A program made the position numbers and the translations under genes. A DNA stretch of 64,000 nucleotides from Timonella senegalensis JC301. Its GTDB lineage: Bacteria; Actinomycetota; Actinomycetes; Actinomycetales; Cellulomonadaceae. The stretch lies in NCBI RefSeq assembly GCF_000312125.1, contig NZ_HE978644.1:101127-165126 (forward strand), written 5' to 3'. Each line of letters begins with the position of its first letter. Position 1 is the stretch's first letter. Positions 26,041-34,371 of the stretch are shown one piece after another. The notes below the pieces were generated by a model. The model ran no database searches. It was given only the letters and a program-made list of their open reading frames with translations, and was not told the origin of the DNA.

Positions 26041-26373
26041 ATGGCACAGAAGGTCCAAGTAATTCTTGTCGATGACATCGACGGTGGCGCAGCGGACGAG
26101 ACGGTTACCTTCTCGCTCGACTCGGTTGCTTACGAGATCGACCTGAATGCGGCTCACGCCAGCGAACTGCGTGCAGCACTGGCACAGTACATCGAGGCCG
26201 GCCGCAAGACCGGTCGCGCGGCTGCAAAGGGTGGTCGTCGTACCAGCCGTGTAGCTGCCGGTGGCGCAAGCGCACTCGAAATCCGTGAATGGGCCCGCGC
26301 AAACGGCTTTGAGGTCAACGAGCGTGGTCGTATTTCGCAGGAGATCCGCGAGGCGTACGACGCAGCAAACTGA
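26041..26373 (+). CDS. lsr2: Nucleoid-associated protein Lsr2
   Basis: 110 residues, the usual Lsr2 length. N-terminal oligomerisation domain MAQKVQVILVDDIDGG...ADETVTFSLD (about 1-60) and C-terminal DNA-binding domain with IREWARANGFEVNERGRIS (about 78-96). Lsr2 coats AT-rich DNA and silences foreign genes. The usual AT-hook-like RGR of this domain appears here as NERGRIS. The ATG at 26041 has GGGGTAG upstream; an open frame further upstream is not family-like. Directly preceded by an AT-rich palindrome. Confidence 0.96.
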   Translation: MAQKVQVILVDDIDGGAADETVTFSLDSVAYEIDLNAAHASELRAALAQYIEAGRKTGRAAAKGGRRTSRVAAGGASALEIREWARANGFEVNERGRISQEIREAYDAAN

Positions 26374-26387
26374 TCCGTTAGTATTGA

Positions 26388-26426
26388 ACGATGGGGCGTT
26401 CTCCAATGGGGAGAACGCCCCATCGT
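26388..26426 (+). terminator. lsr2 terminator
   Basis: Perfect 17-bp stem (ACGATGGGGCGTTCTCC and complement), 5-nt loop, 15 bp after the lsr2 stop; followed by a short T-containing stretch. Confidence 0.9.
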
Positions 26427-26485
26427 GCGTTTCATTCGAAGTTGCATTTTAATTGAGCGTTAATCCACGATGAAAAGGAATGCGC

Positions 26486-27559
26486 GTGCGAATCTATTTC
26501 GGAACGTATCCAAGCCACGGCGATGATGGGGAACCAGAAGGTATCTGGCAAGGTACCCTCAACAGGAACAATGGTGCAATTGAGGGCCTCGTTCGGGAAG
26601 TTGAGATCTCGTCGCCATCGTTCGTCACCCTGGACGAACAGGGCTCGCTTTACGCGGTGAGTGAGGACGAAGAAGGCACTCTCACCCAATTCTCAGTTGC
26701 GGAGAATGGCACTCTGGAGTTCGTGGGATCCGCCTCAACACAGGGTCGGCACCCGTGCCACGTCATCGTGTCCAGCGGAGTAGTCGTTGCCACGAATTAC
26801 TCAAGCGGATCCGTGTTCGCGCATTCAACCCCTTTAGCAGCCACTCAAGCCTCGCAGGGTGAACCCACCGGTGAGCTGTTCCAGCAATTCGGCACGGGCC
26901 CAGTCGCGGACCGCCAAGAGGGCCCACACGCCCACTTCGCCGCTCAGGTACCCGGCACCCAGTACGTGTGGGTTGCGGACCTCGGCGCCGACACGGTGTT
27001 CAAGTACCAGATGGCCCCGGGGCCACGGGGGCGCTCGCTCAAGTCCCTCGGCTCAGCCGTGACCCTTCCCGCTGGCTCCGGGCCGCGGCACATCGCGTTC
27101 GGCCCGGGCGACCTCGCCTACGTGGCAGGGGAACTCGATCCACAGATCTTCGTGATTAAGGTGGACCAGGCCACCGGGAATGGGGCGCTCATCGGGCAGG
27201 TGCCCGCCGGCACCCCCGTGGAGGGTAAGCCCAATTACCCCTCGCACATTGAGGTCTCCGAGGACGGTACGCGGCTGTTCACTGCGGTGCGAGGCACGGA
27301 CACCCTGTCTGTGCACGCTTTGGACGGCCAAGGCGGCGTGGACCTGCTCGGCGAGGTCTCAGTGGGAGGCGCCTGGCCTCGGCACTTCCGTGCGCTTGGT
27401 GCGGGTGAGGGCGAGCTTGCGGACCTAGAACTCGTGGTTGTGGCAAACCAGAACTCGGCAACCCTGGACACCCTGGCCGTTGACCTGAACAAGGGAAGCG
27501 GACGGGTCGTCTCTTCCAGCCCTCTTGAGGTCGCGGCGTGCGTGCTTCCGGTCAAGTAG
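26486..27559 (+). CDS. Lactonase-family beta-propeller protein (Pgl/YbhE-like)
   Basis: About 357 residues of a seven-bladed propeller of the 6-phosphogluconolactonase YbhE type. Seen are IYFGTYPSHG at the start, SFVTLDEQGSLYAVSE, HPCHVIVSSGVVVATNYSSG, GPHAHFAAQVPG (a conserved His-containing block), ADLGADTVFKY, GSGPRHIAFGP and PNYPSHIEVSEDGTRLF. YbhE hydrolyses 6-phosphogluconolactone in the pentose-phosphate pathway, but the family also includes other lactonases. No signal peptide. GTG 26486 is preferred (AAGGA 6-7 nt upstream) over ATG 26480, which lies too near that site. Stand-alone gene between two terminators. Confidence 0.82.
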   Translation: MRIYFGTYPSHGDDGEPEGIWQGTLNRNNGAIEGLVREVEISSPSFVTLDEQGSLYAVSEDEEGTLTQFSVAENGTLEFVGSASTQGRHPCHVIVSSGVVVATNYSSGSVFAHSTPLAATQASQGEPTGELFQQFGTGPVADRQEGPHAHFAAQVPGTQYVWVADLGADTVFKYQMAPGPRGRSLKSLGSAVTLPAGSGPRHIAFGPGDLAYVAGELDPQIFVIKVDQATGNGALIGQVPAGTPVEGKPNYPSHIEVSEDGTRLFTAVRGTDTLSVHALDGQGGVDLLGEVSVGGAWPRHFRALGAGEGELADLELVVVANQNSATLDTLAVDLNKGSGRVVSSSPLEVAACVLPVK

Positions 27560-27623
27560 CAGCACAAGAGCGAGTGCCTCATTGCGCAGTACTGATTAGG
27601 TAGCGACACGGTAGCCACAGAAC

Positions 27624-27665
27624 AAAGCGATGGATCCGATACCTAGGCATCGGATCCATCGCTTT
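27624..27665. terminator. Bidirectional terminator
   Basis: Perfect 17-bp stem (AAAGCGATGGATCCGAT and complement), 8-nt loop, ending in TTTT, between the convergent lactonase and BFD-type genes. Confidence 0.92.
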
Positions 27666-27713
27666 TCTTGCACGTGTCCGGAGGTATGGCGGAACCTCCG
27701 GAGAGCGTGGAGT

Positions 27714-28010
27714 CTATTTGCCGCCGCAGCAACCAAGCTCAACGTTGACGATTCCGGCGACGAACGGGATGCAGGCACCGCAGCCGCCTCCGGCGCGCGT
27801 GCGGACCTGGATGTCATCCAGCGACGAGCATTCGCCCGAGCGGATCAGTGAGCGGATCTCGCCGGCGTTGACGTTGTTGCACGTACACACCATTGCATCG
27901 TCATCGAAAGTGGCGACCTCTTCGGGCGTCGCTGGCACCACGGTGGTGGGCGCAGGGTCGTCGCCGAGCAGATCGCGGATGCTTGCGAGTGGATCAAATT
28001 GGGTGTCCAT
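27714..28010 (-). CDS. Stand-alone BFD-type [2Fe-2S] protein
   Basis: 98 residues. A BFD-like fold: CTCNNVNAGEIRSLIRSG, then GGGCGACIPFV, giving the Cys spacing C-x-C-x(about 32)-C-x2-C of bacterioferritin-associated ferredoxin and of the mid-domain of nitrite reductase NirB. An unusual extra Cys pair ends the protein (LGCCGGK). About 40 residues of acidic N-terminal extension precede the domain. Likely an electron-transfer or iron-release partner; no bacterioferritin or NirB gene is in the window. Divergent from mshA. No clear Shine-Dalgarno. Confidence 0.8.
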   Translation of the reverse strand: MDTQFDPLASIRDLLGDDPAPTTVVPATPEEVATFDDDAMVCTCNNVNAGEIRSLIRSGECSSLDDIQVRTRAGGGCGACIPFVAGIVNVELGCCGGK

Positions 28011-28160
28011 AGGTTCAATTTTCGGTACTCGGTGTCAGGTAGTCATGGGACCTACGGCCCGCTGGAGCGATCGTAACGGTTCTCACAGCAATGAGACGCC
28101 TGTTGGATTCCGCGCCGCCTAATGGGAAAATAGAGTATCCAACAAACACTCAGGTGGTAC

Positions 28161-29519
28161 ATGTCTGCGGTAAACAGGTTAGCGGCGCGCTCCCCGCGCG
28201 TAGCCATGCTGTCCGTACACACGTCCCCGCTCGCGCAGCCAGGTATTGGGGACGCCGGTGGGATGAACGTATACATCACCGAGTTGGCCGCCGCTCTTGC
28301 ACAGCAGGGCGCGCAGGTGGACATCTTCACGCGCCGCACCTCTCCCGAACAGCCCGATGTGGTCGAGGTTGAGCCAGGTGTTTCGGTCCGACACGTCACC
28401 GCGGGGCCGTACGAGGGCCTGAAAAAGGAAGACCTCCCCGGCCAGTTGAGCTACTTTGCGCGCGGTGTCCTTCGCACTGCGGTGTCAGAAAGCCCCTACG
28501 ACGTGGTGCACTCGCACTACTGGCTGTCCGGTCAGGTTGGCGCGATTGTGGCGGAGCACTGGGGCGTGCCGCTCGTCCACTCCATGCACACCATGGCGAG
28601 GGTCAAGAACGCCCACATTGCGCCCGCAGACAAGCCCGAACCCAAGGGCCGCATCATCGGTGAGGAGCAGGTTGTTGCCGAGTCGGATGCGCTGATCGCC
28701 AACACGGACATCGAGGCGATGGAACTTGAGGAGTTCTATGACGCCGATCCGGCAGCCGTGCACGTAGTGGCGCCAGGCGTTGACCTGGGTGCGTTCTCCC
28801 CGGTTGCGCCGCTCTCCGTCGGAGTGGGCGCCCGCGAACACGAGCGCGCCTCCCTCGGCCTCGGATCCACCGAGAAGGTCATTGTGTTTGCCGGCCGCGT
28901 CCAGCCGCTCAAGGGTCCAGACGTCCTCGTAGACGCGCTCGGGATTCTCGCGCGCAGGGCCACCAGCAGCGAGTCCGTCCCCACCCTCGTCATCCTTGGC
29001 GGGGCGTCGGGTCGCAAGCACGCCCTGAGCGAGCTCAAGGAGCGCGTGCGTAGGCAAGGCATCGAGGCAAACGTGCGGTTCGAACTCCCGGCCACACGCC
29101 CCGAGTTGGCGGCTTGGTTCCGTGTCGCGGACGTCGTGGCCATGCCTTCTCGGTCGGAGAGTTTTGGGCTAGTCGCCCTCGAGGCCCAGGCGTGCGGGAC
29201 GCCCGTGATTGCCTCGTGCGTGGGTGGACTCAAGATTGCCGTCAAGCACAATATTTCAGGCCTCCTGGTCCGGGATCACCGGCCAGAGAGTTGGGCAAAC
29301 GCTCTGGGTAGCGTTCTGTCCGACCCCCAACTGCGTTCTCGCCTTGCAGGCGAGGCCCGCGCAGTAGCAGCAACCTTCACCTGGGAGAACACTGCCAAGG
29401 CAACCCTCGAGGTGTATGAAAGTGCGGTTCATCAGCGCGCATTGCAGATGAACAGTGAGGAACATTCGTCGAATCGGACGAAAGGCCCCTCCTTGGGGGC
29501 CCAGACAATGGCAGGATAG
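28161..29519 (+). CDS. mshA: D-inositol-3-phosphate glycosyltransferase (mycothiol synthesis)
   Basis: MshA transfers GlcNAc from UDP-GlcNAc to 1L-inositol-1-phosphate, the first step of mycothiol. GT-B fold, GT4 family, 452 aa. N-terminal signature [20 protein letters not shown] (about 30-49), [22 protein letters not shown]; nucleotide-sugar site [16 protein letters not shown] and the C-terminal [19 protein letters not shown] (E-x7-E motif). ATG with AGGTGG 4-5 nt upstream. Lies 5 bp before gpmA and close to phoU-senX3-regX3, the same neighbourhood as in mycobacteria. Confidence 0.95.
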   Translation: MSAVNRLAARSPRVAMLSVHTSPLAQPGIGDAGGMNVYITELAAALAQQGAQVDIFTRRTSPEQPDVVEVEPGVSVRHVTAGPYEGLKKEDLPGQLSYFARGVLRTAVSESPYDVVHSHYWLSGQVGAIVAEHWGVPLVHSMHTMARVKNAHIAPADKPEPKGRIIGEEQVVAESDALIANTDIEAMELEEFYDADPAAVHVVAPGVDLGAFSPVAPLSVGVGAREHERASLGLGSTEKVIVFAGRVQPLKGPDVLVDALGILARRATSSESVPTLVILGGASGRKHALSELKERVRRQGIEANVRFELPATRPELAAWFRVADVVAMPSRSESFGLVALEAQACGTPVIASCVGGLKIAVKHNISGLLVRDHRPESWANALGSVLSDPQLRSRLAGEARAVAATFTWENTAKATLEVYESAVHQRALQMNSEEHSSNRTKGPSLGAQTMAG

Positions 29520-29524
29520 ATGGT

Positions 29525-30268
29525 ATGACTTACACGCTTGTTTTGCTCCGCCACGGCGAGAGCCAATGGAACGCTAAGAACCTCTTCACCGGTTGGGTTG
29601 ACGTGCAGCTCTCCGAGAAGGGCCGCGAAGAAGCCGCACGCGGCGGCGAAATGCTCAAGGAAGCCGGCATCCTCCCAGATGTTGTGCACACCTCGATGCT
29701 GCTTCGCGCCATCACCACCGCCAACCTCGCTCTCGAGGCTGCTGGCCGCCACTGGATCCCGGTGAAGCGCGACTGGCGCCTGAACGAGCGCCACTATGGT
29801 GCTCTCCAGGGCAAGGACAAGGCTCAGACCCTTGCGGAGTACGGCCAGGAGCAGTTCATGCTGTGGCGCCGTTCGTACGACACCCCACCTCCAGCAATCG
29901 AGGCTGGCACCGAGTTCAGCCAGGACGCTGACCCTCGTTACGTTGGTGACGCTGCTGCTGTGCGCACCGAGTGCCTCAAGGATGTCCTTGAGCGCGAGAT
30001 CCCTTACTGGGAGGGCGACATCCAGGCCGACCTCAAGGCCGGCAAGACCGTCATGGTTGCCGCTCACGGTAACTCGCTGCGTGCGCTCGTGAAGCTCCTT
30101 GACGAAATCTCGGACGAGGACATCGCGGAGCTCAACATCCCAACTGGTATGCCACTGGTGTACGAGCTGGACGAGAACTTCAAGCCAATCACCAAGGGTG
30201 GCCGTTACCTCGACCCAGAGGCTGCCAAGGCAGCTGCTGAGGCTGTAGCTAACCAGGGCAAGAAGTAA
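29525..30268 (+). CDS. gpmA: 2,3-bisphosphoglycerate-dependent phosphoglycerate mutase
   Basis: Interconverts 3- and 2-phosphoglycerate in glycolysis. 247 residues with the phospho-His motif [10 protein letters not shown] (about 7-16), the [11 protein letters not shown] loop, [19 protein letters not shown] and the second His in [13 protein letters not shown]. Codon use is unusually rich in GGT, GCT and AAG, as expected of a highly expressed gene. ATG with AGGA about 8 nt upstream. Follows mshA by 5 bp and ends at a strong terminator. Confidence 0.97.
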   Translation: MTYTLVLLRHGESQWNAKNLFTGWVDVQLSEKGREEAARGGEMLKEAGILPDVVHTSMLLRAITTANLALEAAGRHWIPVKRDWRLNERHYGALQGKDKAQTLAEYGQEQFMLWRRSYDTPPPAIEAGTEFSQDADPRYVGDAAAVRTECLKDVLEREIPYWEGDIQADLKAGKTVMVAAHGNSLRALVKLLDEISDEDIAELNIPTGMPLVYELDENFKPITKGGRYLDPEAAKAAAEAVANQGKK

Positions 30269-30284
30269 CCCTTTAGCTTTCGCT

Positions 30285-30328
30285 TACGCGTGAGGCCCCG
30301 CCGGATTCTTCCGGCGGGGCCTCACGCG
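30285..30328 (+). terminator. gpmA terminator
   Basis: Perfect 20-bp GC-rich stem (ACGCGTGAGGCCCCGCCGGA and complement), 4-nt TTCT loop, followed by TTT. Confidence 0.95.
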
Positions 30329-30362
30329 TTTGTTGGGTGGTCATTTACGCACGTATTTACGC

Positions 30363-30433
30363 AGCGAGACCGCCAGTTTTGTTCGATTCTGTCTGTTCTA
30401 CAGCCGGAATCGAACAAAAATGGCGGTCTCGCT
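30363..30433. repeat. Long palindromic element after gpmA
   Basis: Two 27-nt arms (30363-30389 and 30407-30433) match at 26 positions around a 17-nt loop. The arms contain TTTTGTTCGATTC, unrelated in sequence to the 13-bp word. It comes after an already complete terminator, so it may be a second terminator for the convergent phoU or a small mobile palindrome (REP/MITE-like). Confidence 0.75.
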
Positions 30434-30453
30434 GGTTGTGCCTTGCGGCCCCT

Positions 30454-30466
30454 GATTCTCGACGAT
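30454..30466 (-). repeat. Dispersed word, one-mismatch single copy
   Basis: GATTCTCGACGAT, one change from the complement of the word, unpaired, in the gpmA-phoU gap. Confidence 0.65.
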
Positions 30467-30541
30467 TGTGCGCACCTACCAGCGCGCCCACCGCGGGGTG
30501 GCTAGTCGGCGGGGAAGGGCCTGTCTGCTCCCTTTTGGAGG

Positions 30542-31201
30542 TCAGTCGGCGAGGAGGGACTTGTCGAAGTCCCCTGTTACCAGGTAGTTGATGCGGCGCG
30601 CAACGGAGACGCCGTGGTCCCCGAAGCGCTCAAAGTAGCGAGACAGCAGCGTTGCGTCGACGGCTTGCTGGGTCGTGCCCTGCCACTCGCCACCCAGGAG
30701 TGCGGTGAACACGTCGTTGTGGAAGTTGTCCAGCAGGTCGTCGTCGCGTTCGATGGTTCCTGCAACGTCGAGGTCGTGCGAAGTGACGAGCCCATATACG
30801 CGCTTGCCCACGCGCTGTGAGGCGCCGGCCATGCCCTCGAAGATCTCGGTGAGCTGCGGGGCAACTGCAGGGTTCGGGTAGGCGCGGCGCACGCTTTCGG
30901 CGATGTGTCGGGCCAGATCGCCCATGCGCTCGAGGCTTGCGGAGATGCGGAGCGCGGTGAGGACCACGCGGAGGTCGGTGGCCACGGGTTGCTGCTGCGC
31001 GAGTAGGTGAACGCAGCGCTCGTCGAGCTCGCGTTCGAGGGCGTCGATGTGGTGGTCGTCGGCGATGACCTGCTGAGCCAGAGCAATGTCCTGGGTGAGC
31101 AGGGCTTGGCCGGCGCGGGTGATTGCGGATTGCACGAGCTCGGCCATCTGGTCGAGGTCTCCGCCGAGGGCTTGGAGCTCGGCCTCGAAGATCTTGCGCA
31201 T
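30542..31201 (-). CDS. phoU: Phosphate-signalling protein PhoU
   Basis: 219 residues forming two PhoU three-helix bundles: MRKIFEAELQALGGDLDQMA (start), RELDERCVHLLA, then LRISASLERMGDLARHIAES (metal-binding E-x3-D-x3-H) and the repeat LLSRYFERFGDHGVSVARRI. PhoU mediates between the Pst transporter and the sensor kinase (SenX3/PhoR) and damps phosphate uptake. The second ATG (31201) has GAGGAA 5 nt upstream and matches the family start. Divergent from senX3, with a probable PHO box between. Confidence 0.94.
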   Translation of the reverse strand: MRKIFEAELQALGGDLDQMAELVQSAITRAGQALLTQDIALAQQVIADDHHIDALERELDERCVHLLAQQQPVATDLRVVLTALRISASLERMGDLARHIAESVRRAYPNPAVAPQLTEIFEGMAGASQRVGKRVYGLVTSHDLDVAGTIERDDDLLDNFHNDVFTALLGGEWQGTTQQAVDATLLSRYFERFGDHGVSVARRINYLVTGDFDKSLLAD

Positions 31202-31321
31202 TGTGTTCCTCATGCTTCTGTGTGTGCTCTGAGCGCGGGACGTAGAGCAGTCCGTGACCGGCGCGTCAGGTTGGCGTTGATGGTGCCTACTTTTCCAAGG
31301 TCAAGTGTGGCGGGGGAATCG

Positions 31322-31354
31322 GCTAGGTGAACTGTTGGTGTCATGACTATGAAC
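31322..31354 (-). promoter_or_regulatory. Probable PHO box between phoU and senX3
   Basis: On the minus strand three 11-nt units follow one another: GTTCATAGTCA, TGACACCAACA, GTTCACCTAGC. The 11-nt period and GTTCA(C/T) core match actinobacterial PhoP/RegX3 boxes. Confidence 0.55.
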
Positions 31355-31446
31355 TCTTGACCCGGGCAGGGAGCCAATTCCGCATGTTTTAGCCGTTTCT
31401 GGATCGTGGGCGGGGCATCGTTGAGGATTTTGGGGCCCGCGCAACG

Positions 31447-31459
31447 TAGTCTATTGGGG
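31447..31459 (+). promoter_or_regulatory. Leaderless-type promoter of senX3
   Basis: TAGTCT (31447-31452), 6 nt, then the GTG start codon; no Shine-Dalgarno. Confidence 0.5.
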
Positions 31460-32766
31460 TGGAATACACTCAGCTCCTAGCCGCAGGTGCGGTGGGGCTC
31501 ATCGTCGGTTTCTTTGCAATGCTGGCGTTCTGGTACTCGGAACAACAAAAGGGCCAGCAGCCCCCGCCGACCCCTGACGTATTGGAGGACGGGGTCATTC
31601 GCGTGCTCGCGGTTCTACGTTCGGCCGCTGTGGTGATCAAGGAGGACGACACCGTTGTGCGTGCGTCCGCTCCCGCTTACGCGCTCGGTGTGGTCCGGGG
31701 CGAACGGATCGTGCACCCCGCCATCCAGGACATGATTGATTCCGTGCGCAGGTCGGGACTCATCGCGGATGAGGAACTGGAGTTGCCTCGCGGCCCGGTC
31801 GGACGCGGGCGAGTCATGCTCCAGGTGCGCGTGGCGCAGCTCGACTCCAAACACATTGTGGTTCTTGCGGAGGACAAGACGGAGGCCAAGCGCGTGGAGA
31901 CGATCCGCCGCGACTTCACCGTCAACGTCTCGCACGAACTGAAGACCCCCGTGGGCGCTATCGGTCTGCTGGCCGAGACCCTGCAGGATGCGGCGGACGA
32001 TCCGGAAGCCGTGCGCCACTTTGCCGGCCGCATGAGTCAGGAGTCCAAGCGCCTGGCTCAGCTGGTCCAGGAAATTATCGAGCTGTCCCGACTTCAGCTC
32101 CAGGGCTCTTCGCACCCGGTCTCCATTGTTGAGGTTGCCGGCGTGATTGAGGAGGCCACGGACCGCGCCCGCGTTGTTGCGCAGGGCAAAGACATCTCGA
32201 TCACCGTGGGAGGTGACTCCGAGGTATATGTCTACGGGGACCACAACCTGCTGGTCACGGCAGTACGCAACCTTGTGGACAACGCAGTGGCCTACTCACC
32301 CGAGCACACCTCGGTGGGTGTGGGTGTGCACCGTCGCGGTGAGCTCATCGAGATTTCGGTGGTGGACCAGGGCTTTGGTATTCCCGTCGAGCAGCAGGCC
32401 CGCGTGTTCGAGCGTTTCTACCGTGTGGACCCTGCCCGCTCCCGCGCGACGGGAGGGACGGGCCTCGGCCTGTCCATCGTCAAGCACGTTGCCGCCGACC
32501 ACGGTGGCGATGTGACAGTGTGGTCCCAGGAAGGTAAGGGTTCGACCTTTACCCTGCGCATCCCGGCGGTCGCTGATGCAGACCCAGGGGATGCCACAAC
32601 GCTTCCTCCTTTCGAGGCCGCATCCGCGCAGAGCCCCGAGGAGTCCGAGTCGGACGGCAACACTCGCCTCCACCGACCCAACCGAGTTTTACTTCCAACC
32701 GATGTACTTGAGGTGCGTTCCGCGCCTCGCCCGCAAGCAGCACCCAAGAGGGAGGACGGCGCGTGA
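31459..32766 (+). CDS. senX3: Phosphate sensor histidine kinase
   Basis: 435 residues. One N-terminal membrane helix (about 4-28), a PAS-like region (about 48-140), dimerisation/phospho-His box VSHELKTPVGAIGLLAETL (about 160), and the ATPase domain with N box NLVDNAVAYSP, DQGFGIPVEQQARVFERFYR and G2 box GGTGLGLSIVKHV. Tail about 70 residues, disordered. Phosphorylates RegX3 under phosphate limitation, with PhoU and Pst as upstream input. GTG overlaps a probable transcript start. Its stop overlaps the regX3 GTG by 4 bp. Confidence 0.93.
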   Translation: MEYTQLLAAGAVGLIVGFFAMLAFWYSEQQKGQQPPPTPDVLEDGVIRVLAVLRSAAVVIKEDDTVVRASAPAYALGVVRGERIVHPAIQDMIDSVRRSGLIADEELELPRGPVGRGRVMLQVRVAQLDSKHIVVLAEDKTEAKRVETIRRDFTVNVSHELKTPVGAIGLLAETLQDAADDPEAVRHFAGRMSQESKRLAQLVQEIIELSRLQLQGSSHPVSIVEVAGVIEEATDRARVVAQGKDISITVGGDSEVYVYGDHNLLVTAVRNLVDNAVAYSPEHTSVGVGVHRRGELIEISVVDQGFGIPVEQQARVFERFYRVDPARSRATGGTGLGLSIVKHVAADHGGDVTVWSQEGKGSTFTLRIPAVADADPGDATTLPPFEAASAQSPEESESDGNTRLHRPNRVLLPTDVLEVRSAPRPQAAPKREDGA

Positions 32767-33482
32767 CGCGCATTCTGGTAGTTGAAGACGAAGAGTCGTA
32801 CCGTGAGCCGCTGACTTACCAGCTCACTCGCGAGGGCTTTGATGTGGTGGCCGTGGAGAACGGCCTAGAGGCGCTGGACGCGTACGATGCGGAGCAGCCG
32901 GACCTCGTCCTGCTCGACCTGATGCTTCCCGGGCTGTCGGGGACCGAGGTGTGCCGCGAGCTCCGCATCCGCGGTGACGTCCCGGTCATCATGCTGACCG
33001 CCAAGGACGGAGAGATTGACAAGGTCGTGGGCCTCGAGCTCGGCGCCGACGACTACGTCACCAAGCCGTACTCGTTCCGCGAGTTGCTGGCGCGTATGCG
33101 TGCGGTCCTGCGACGCCACCAAGCCGCCGGCTCCGTTGAGTCGGCGGAGCGTGCTCCGCTTGAGGACGAGACCCAGGTCCTCGTGGCCGGTCCAGTCAAG
33201 ATGGACGTCGAGCGCCATATCGTCACTGTGAACGGTGAGGCCGTGCAGTTCCCGCTCAAGGAATTCGACCTGCTCGAGTACCTCCTGCGCAATGCCGGGC
33301 GCGTGCTGACCCGCGGCCAGCTCATCGACCGCGTGTGGGGCTCCGACTACGTGGGGGACACCAAGACCCTCGACGTTCACGTCAAGCGCATCCGCGCCAA
33401 GATCGAGGAGGACCCCGGCTCACCGCAGCTTGTCCTCACAGTTCGCGGGCTCGGCTACAAGTTCGCCGAACCGGCCGCCTAG
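32763..33482 (+). CDS. regX3: OmpR-type response regulator of the phosphate regulon
   Basis: 239 residues. Receiver domain (about 1-120): acidic pocket VVEDEES, phospho-acceptor Asp in LVLLDLMLPGLSG, Thr/Lys in MLTAKD and YVTKPYSFRELLARM. Winged-helix DNA-binding domain (about 140-236): FPLKEFDLLEYLLRNAGRVL, VWGSDYVGDTKTLDVHVKRI, TVRGLGYKF. Binds PHO boxes such as the candidates at 31322 and 34255 and activates pstSCAB. GTG start coupled to senX3 (GTGA overlap). Confidence 0.95.
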   Translation: MTRILVVEDEESYREPLTYQLTREGFDVVAVENGLEALDAYDAEQPDLVLLDLMLPGLSGTEVCRELRIRGDVPVIMLTAKDGEIDKVVGLELGADDYVTKPYSFRELLARMRAVLRRHQAAGSVESAERAPLEDETQVLVAGPVKMDVERHIVTVNGEAVQFPLKEFDLLEYLLRNAGRVLTRGQLIDRVWGSDYVGDTKTLDVHVKRIRAKIEEDPGSPQLVLTVRGLGYKFAEPAA

Positions 33483-33505
33483 CCCGGCTCCTGCCCTGAT
33501 AATCC

Positions 33506-33545
33506 ACGAGACCCACCCCCTTCACTGGAAGGGGGTGGGTCTCGT
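33506..33545 (+). terminator. regX3 terminator
   Basis: Perfect 18-bp stem (ACGAGACCCACCCCCTTC and complement), 4-nt ACTG loop. Confidence 0.92.
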
Positions 33546-33674
33546 TGCGTCTGGGTTATGTCGACCTGTAGCACGATGGCCCGGGATGAAGCGAGCCGAA
33601 CGGCGAAACTGGGGACTCGTCGGAAATCTGGTGCACAGGTGATGCAATCACCTGAACCACAGGGCTGTGTGACG

Positions 33675-34169
33675 CTAAAAAATCGGGAGCGCGACGGGTT
33701 CCCGTGACTCGCCATCCAGGGTGACCAAAGGGCCCTCGAGCGCAGTCGGAACCTCGAAATTATCAAAATATCGCTGGGCAACGGAGTCCAAGAGAACGAA
33801 GTCGTCGCCGTGGGACTGCGACCGGGAACGCACCCGCTCGAGAGCAACCGCCCTCGAAGTGCGCAGATACACAACTGTGGGCGTAACACCCAAGGGTCTG
33901 AGAATGCCACGATATTCATCCCGCATTTCTTGTGACCAGAACGAAAAATCAAGCACGACATCGTGACCAGCGCGCACAAGTTCGATCAACCGGCGGCGCA
34001 GAAGTCGCTCGATCTGCTGATGGACGTTCTGTGCCAACGGCATCTCGCGATACCCCTGAGCCCAAGCCTCAGTGTCGAATGACAGGCGCACGCACCCCAA
34101 CTCCTCGTACTGCCTCGCCACAAACGACTTGCCTGAACCAGCCGGCCCGCACATGAAGATCACGCCCAT
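33675..34169 (-). CDS. Small P-loop kinase-like ATPase
   Basis: 164 residues beginning at once with Walker A: MGVIFMCGPAGSGKSFVARQ. VVLDFSFWSQEMRDEYR supplies the Walker B-like Asp and a lid-like Arg-rich segment (LRTSRAVALERVRSR) follows. The pattern matches the AAA_33/zeta-toxin-like group of small-molecule or nucleotide kinases; the substrate cannot be told. No antitoxin-like gene is next to it. TACCAT lies 6 nt before the ATG, so the mRNA may be leaderless; a GGAG abuts the ATG but is too close to act. It stands alone between regX3 and pstS, on the other strand. Confidence 0.75.
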   Translation of the reverse strand: MGVIFMCGPAGSGKSFVARQYEELGCVRLSFDTEAWAQGYREMPLAQNVHQQIERLLRRRLIELVRAGHDVVLDFSFWSQEMRDEYRGILRPLGVTPTVVYLRTSRAVALERVRSRSQSHGDDFVLLDSVAQRYFDNFEVPTALEGPLVTLDGESREPVALPIF

Positions 34170-34254
34170 CTCCAGATGGTAACAGCGAGCGCTACCCAGG
34201 ACCGTCGAGCCAGTTCATCCGCGGGACAACTGCGGGTTTGAAACGGCACTCAGT

Positions 34255-34276
34255 GTTCATCTTTGATTCACCTCGA
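34255..34276 (+). promoter_or_regulatory. Probable PHO box of pstS
   Basis: Two adjacent 11-nt units, GTTCATCTTTG and ATTCACCTCGA, match the actinobacterial PhoP/RegX3 direct-repeat pattern. A further half-match, GTTCATCCGCG, begins at 34213. pstS starts 96 bp downstream. Confidence 0.65.
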
Positions 34277-34371
34277 AAGCAAAATCCCGTCACTTGCGGC
34301 TCCTACTTTCTAGTTGTGAGCAGGAAAACCTGCCACCAACGAACTTTCCTTACCGAGATAGGTACAACACA

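Noticed and set aside
33675-34169. P-loop protein as a zeta-type toxin
   Set aside because: No adjacent antitoxin gene and the Walker A/Asp pattern fits small-molecule kinases equally well; called only as kinase-like.
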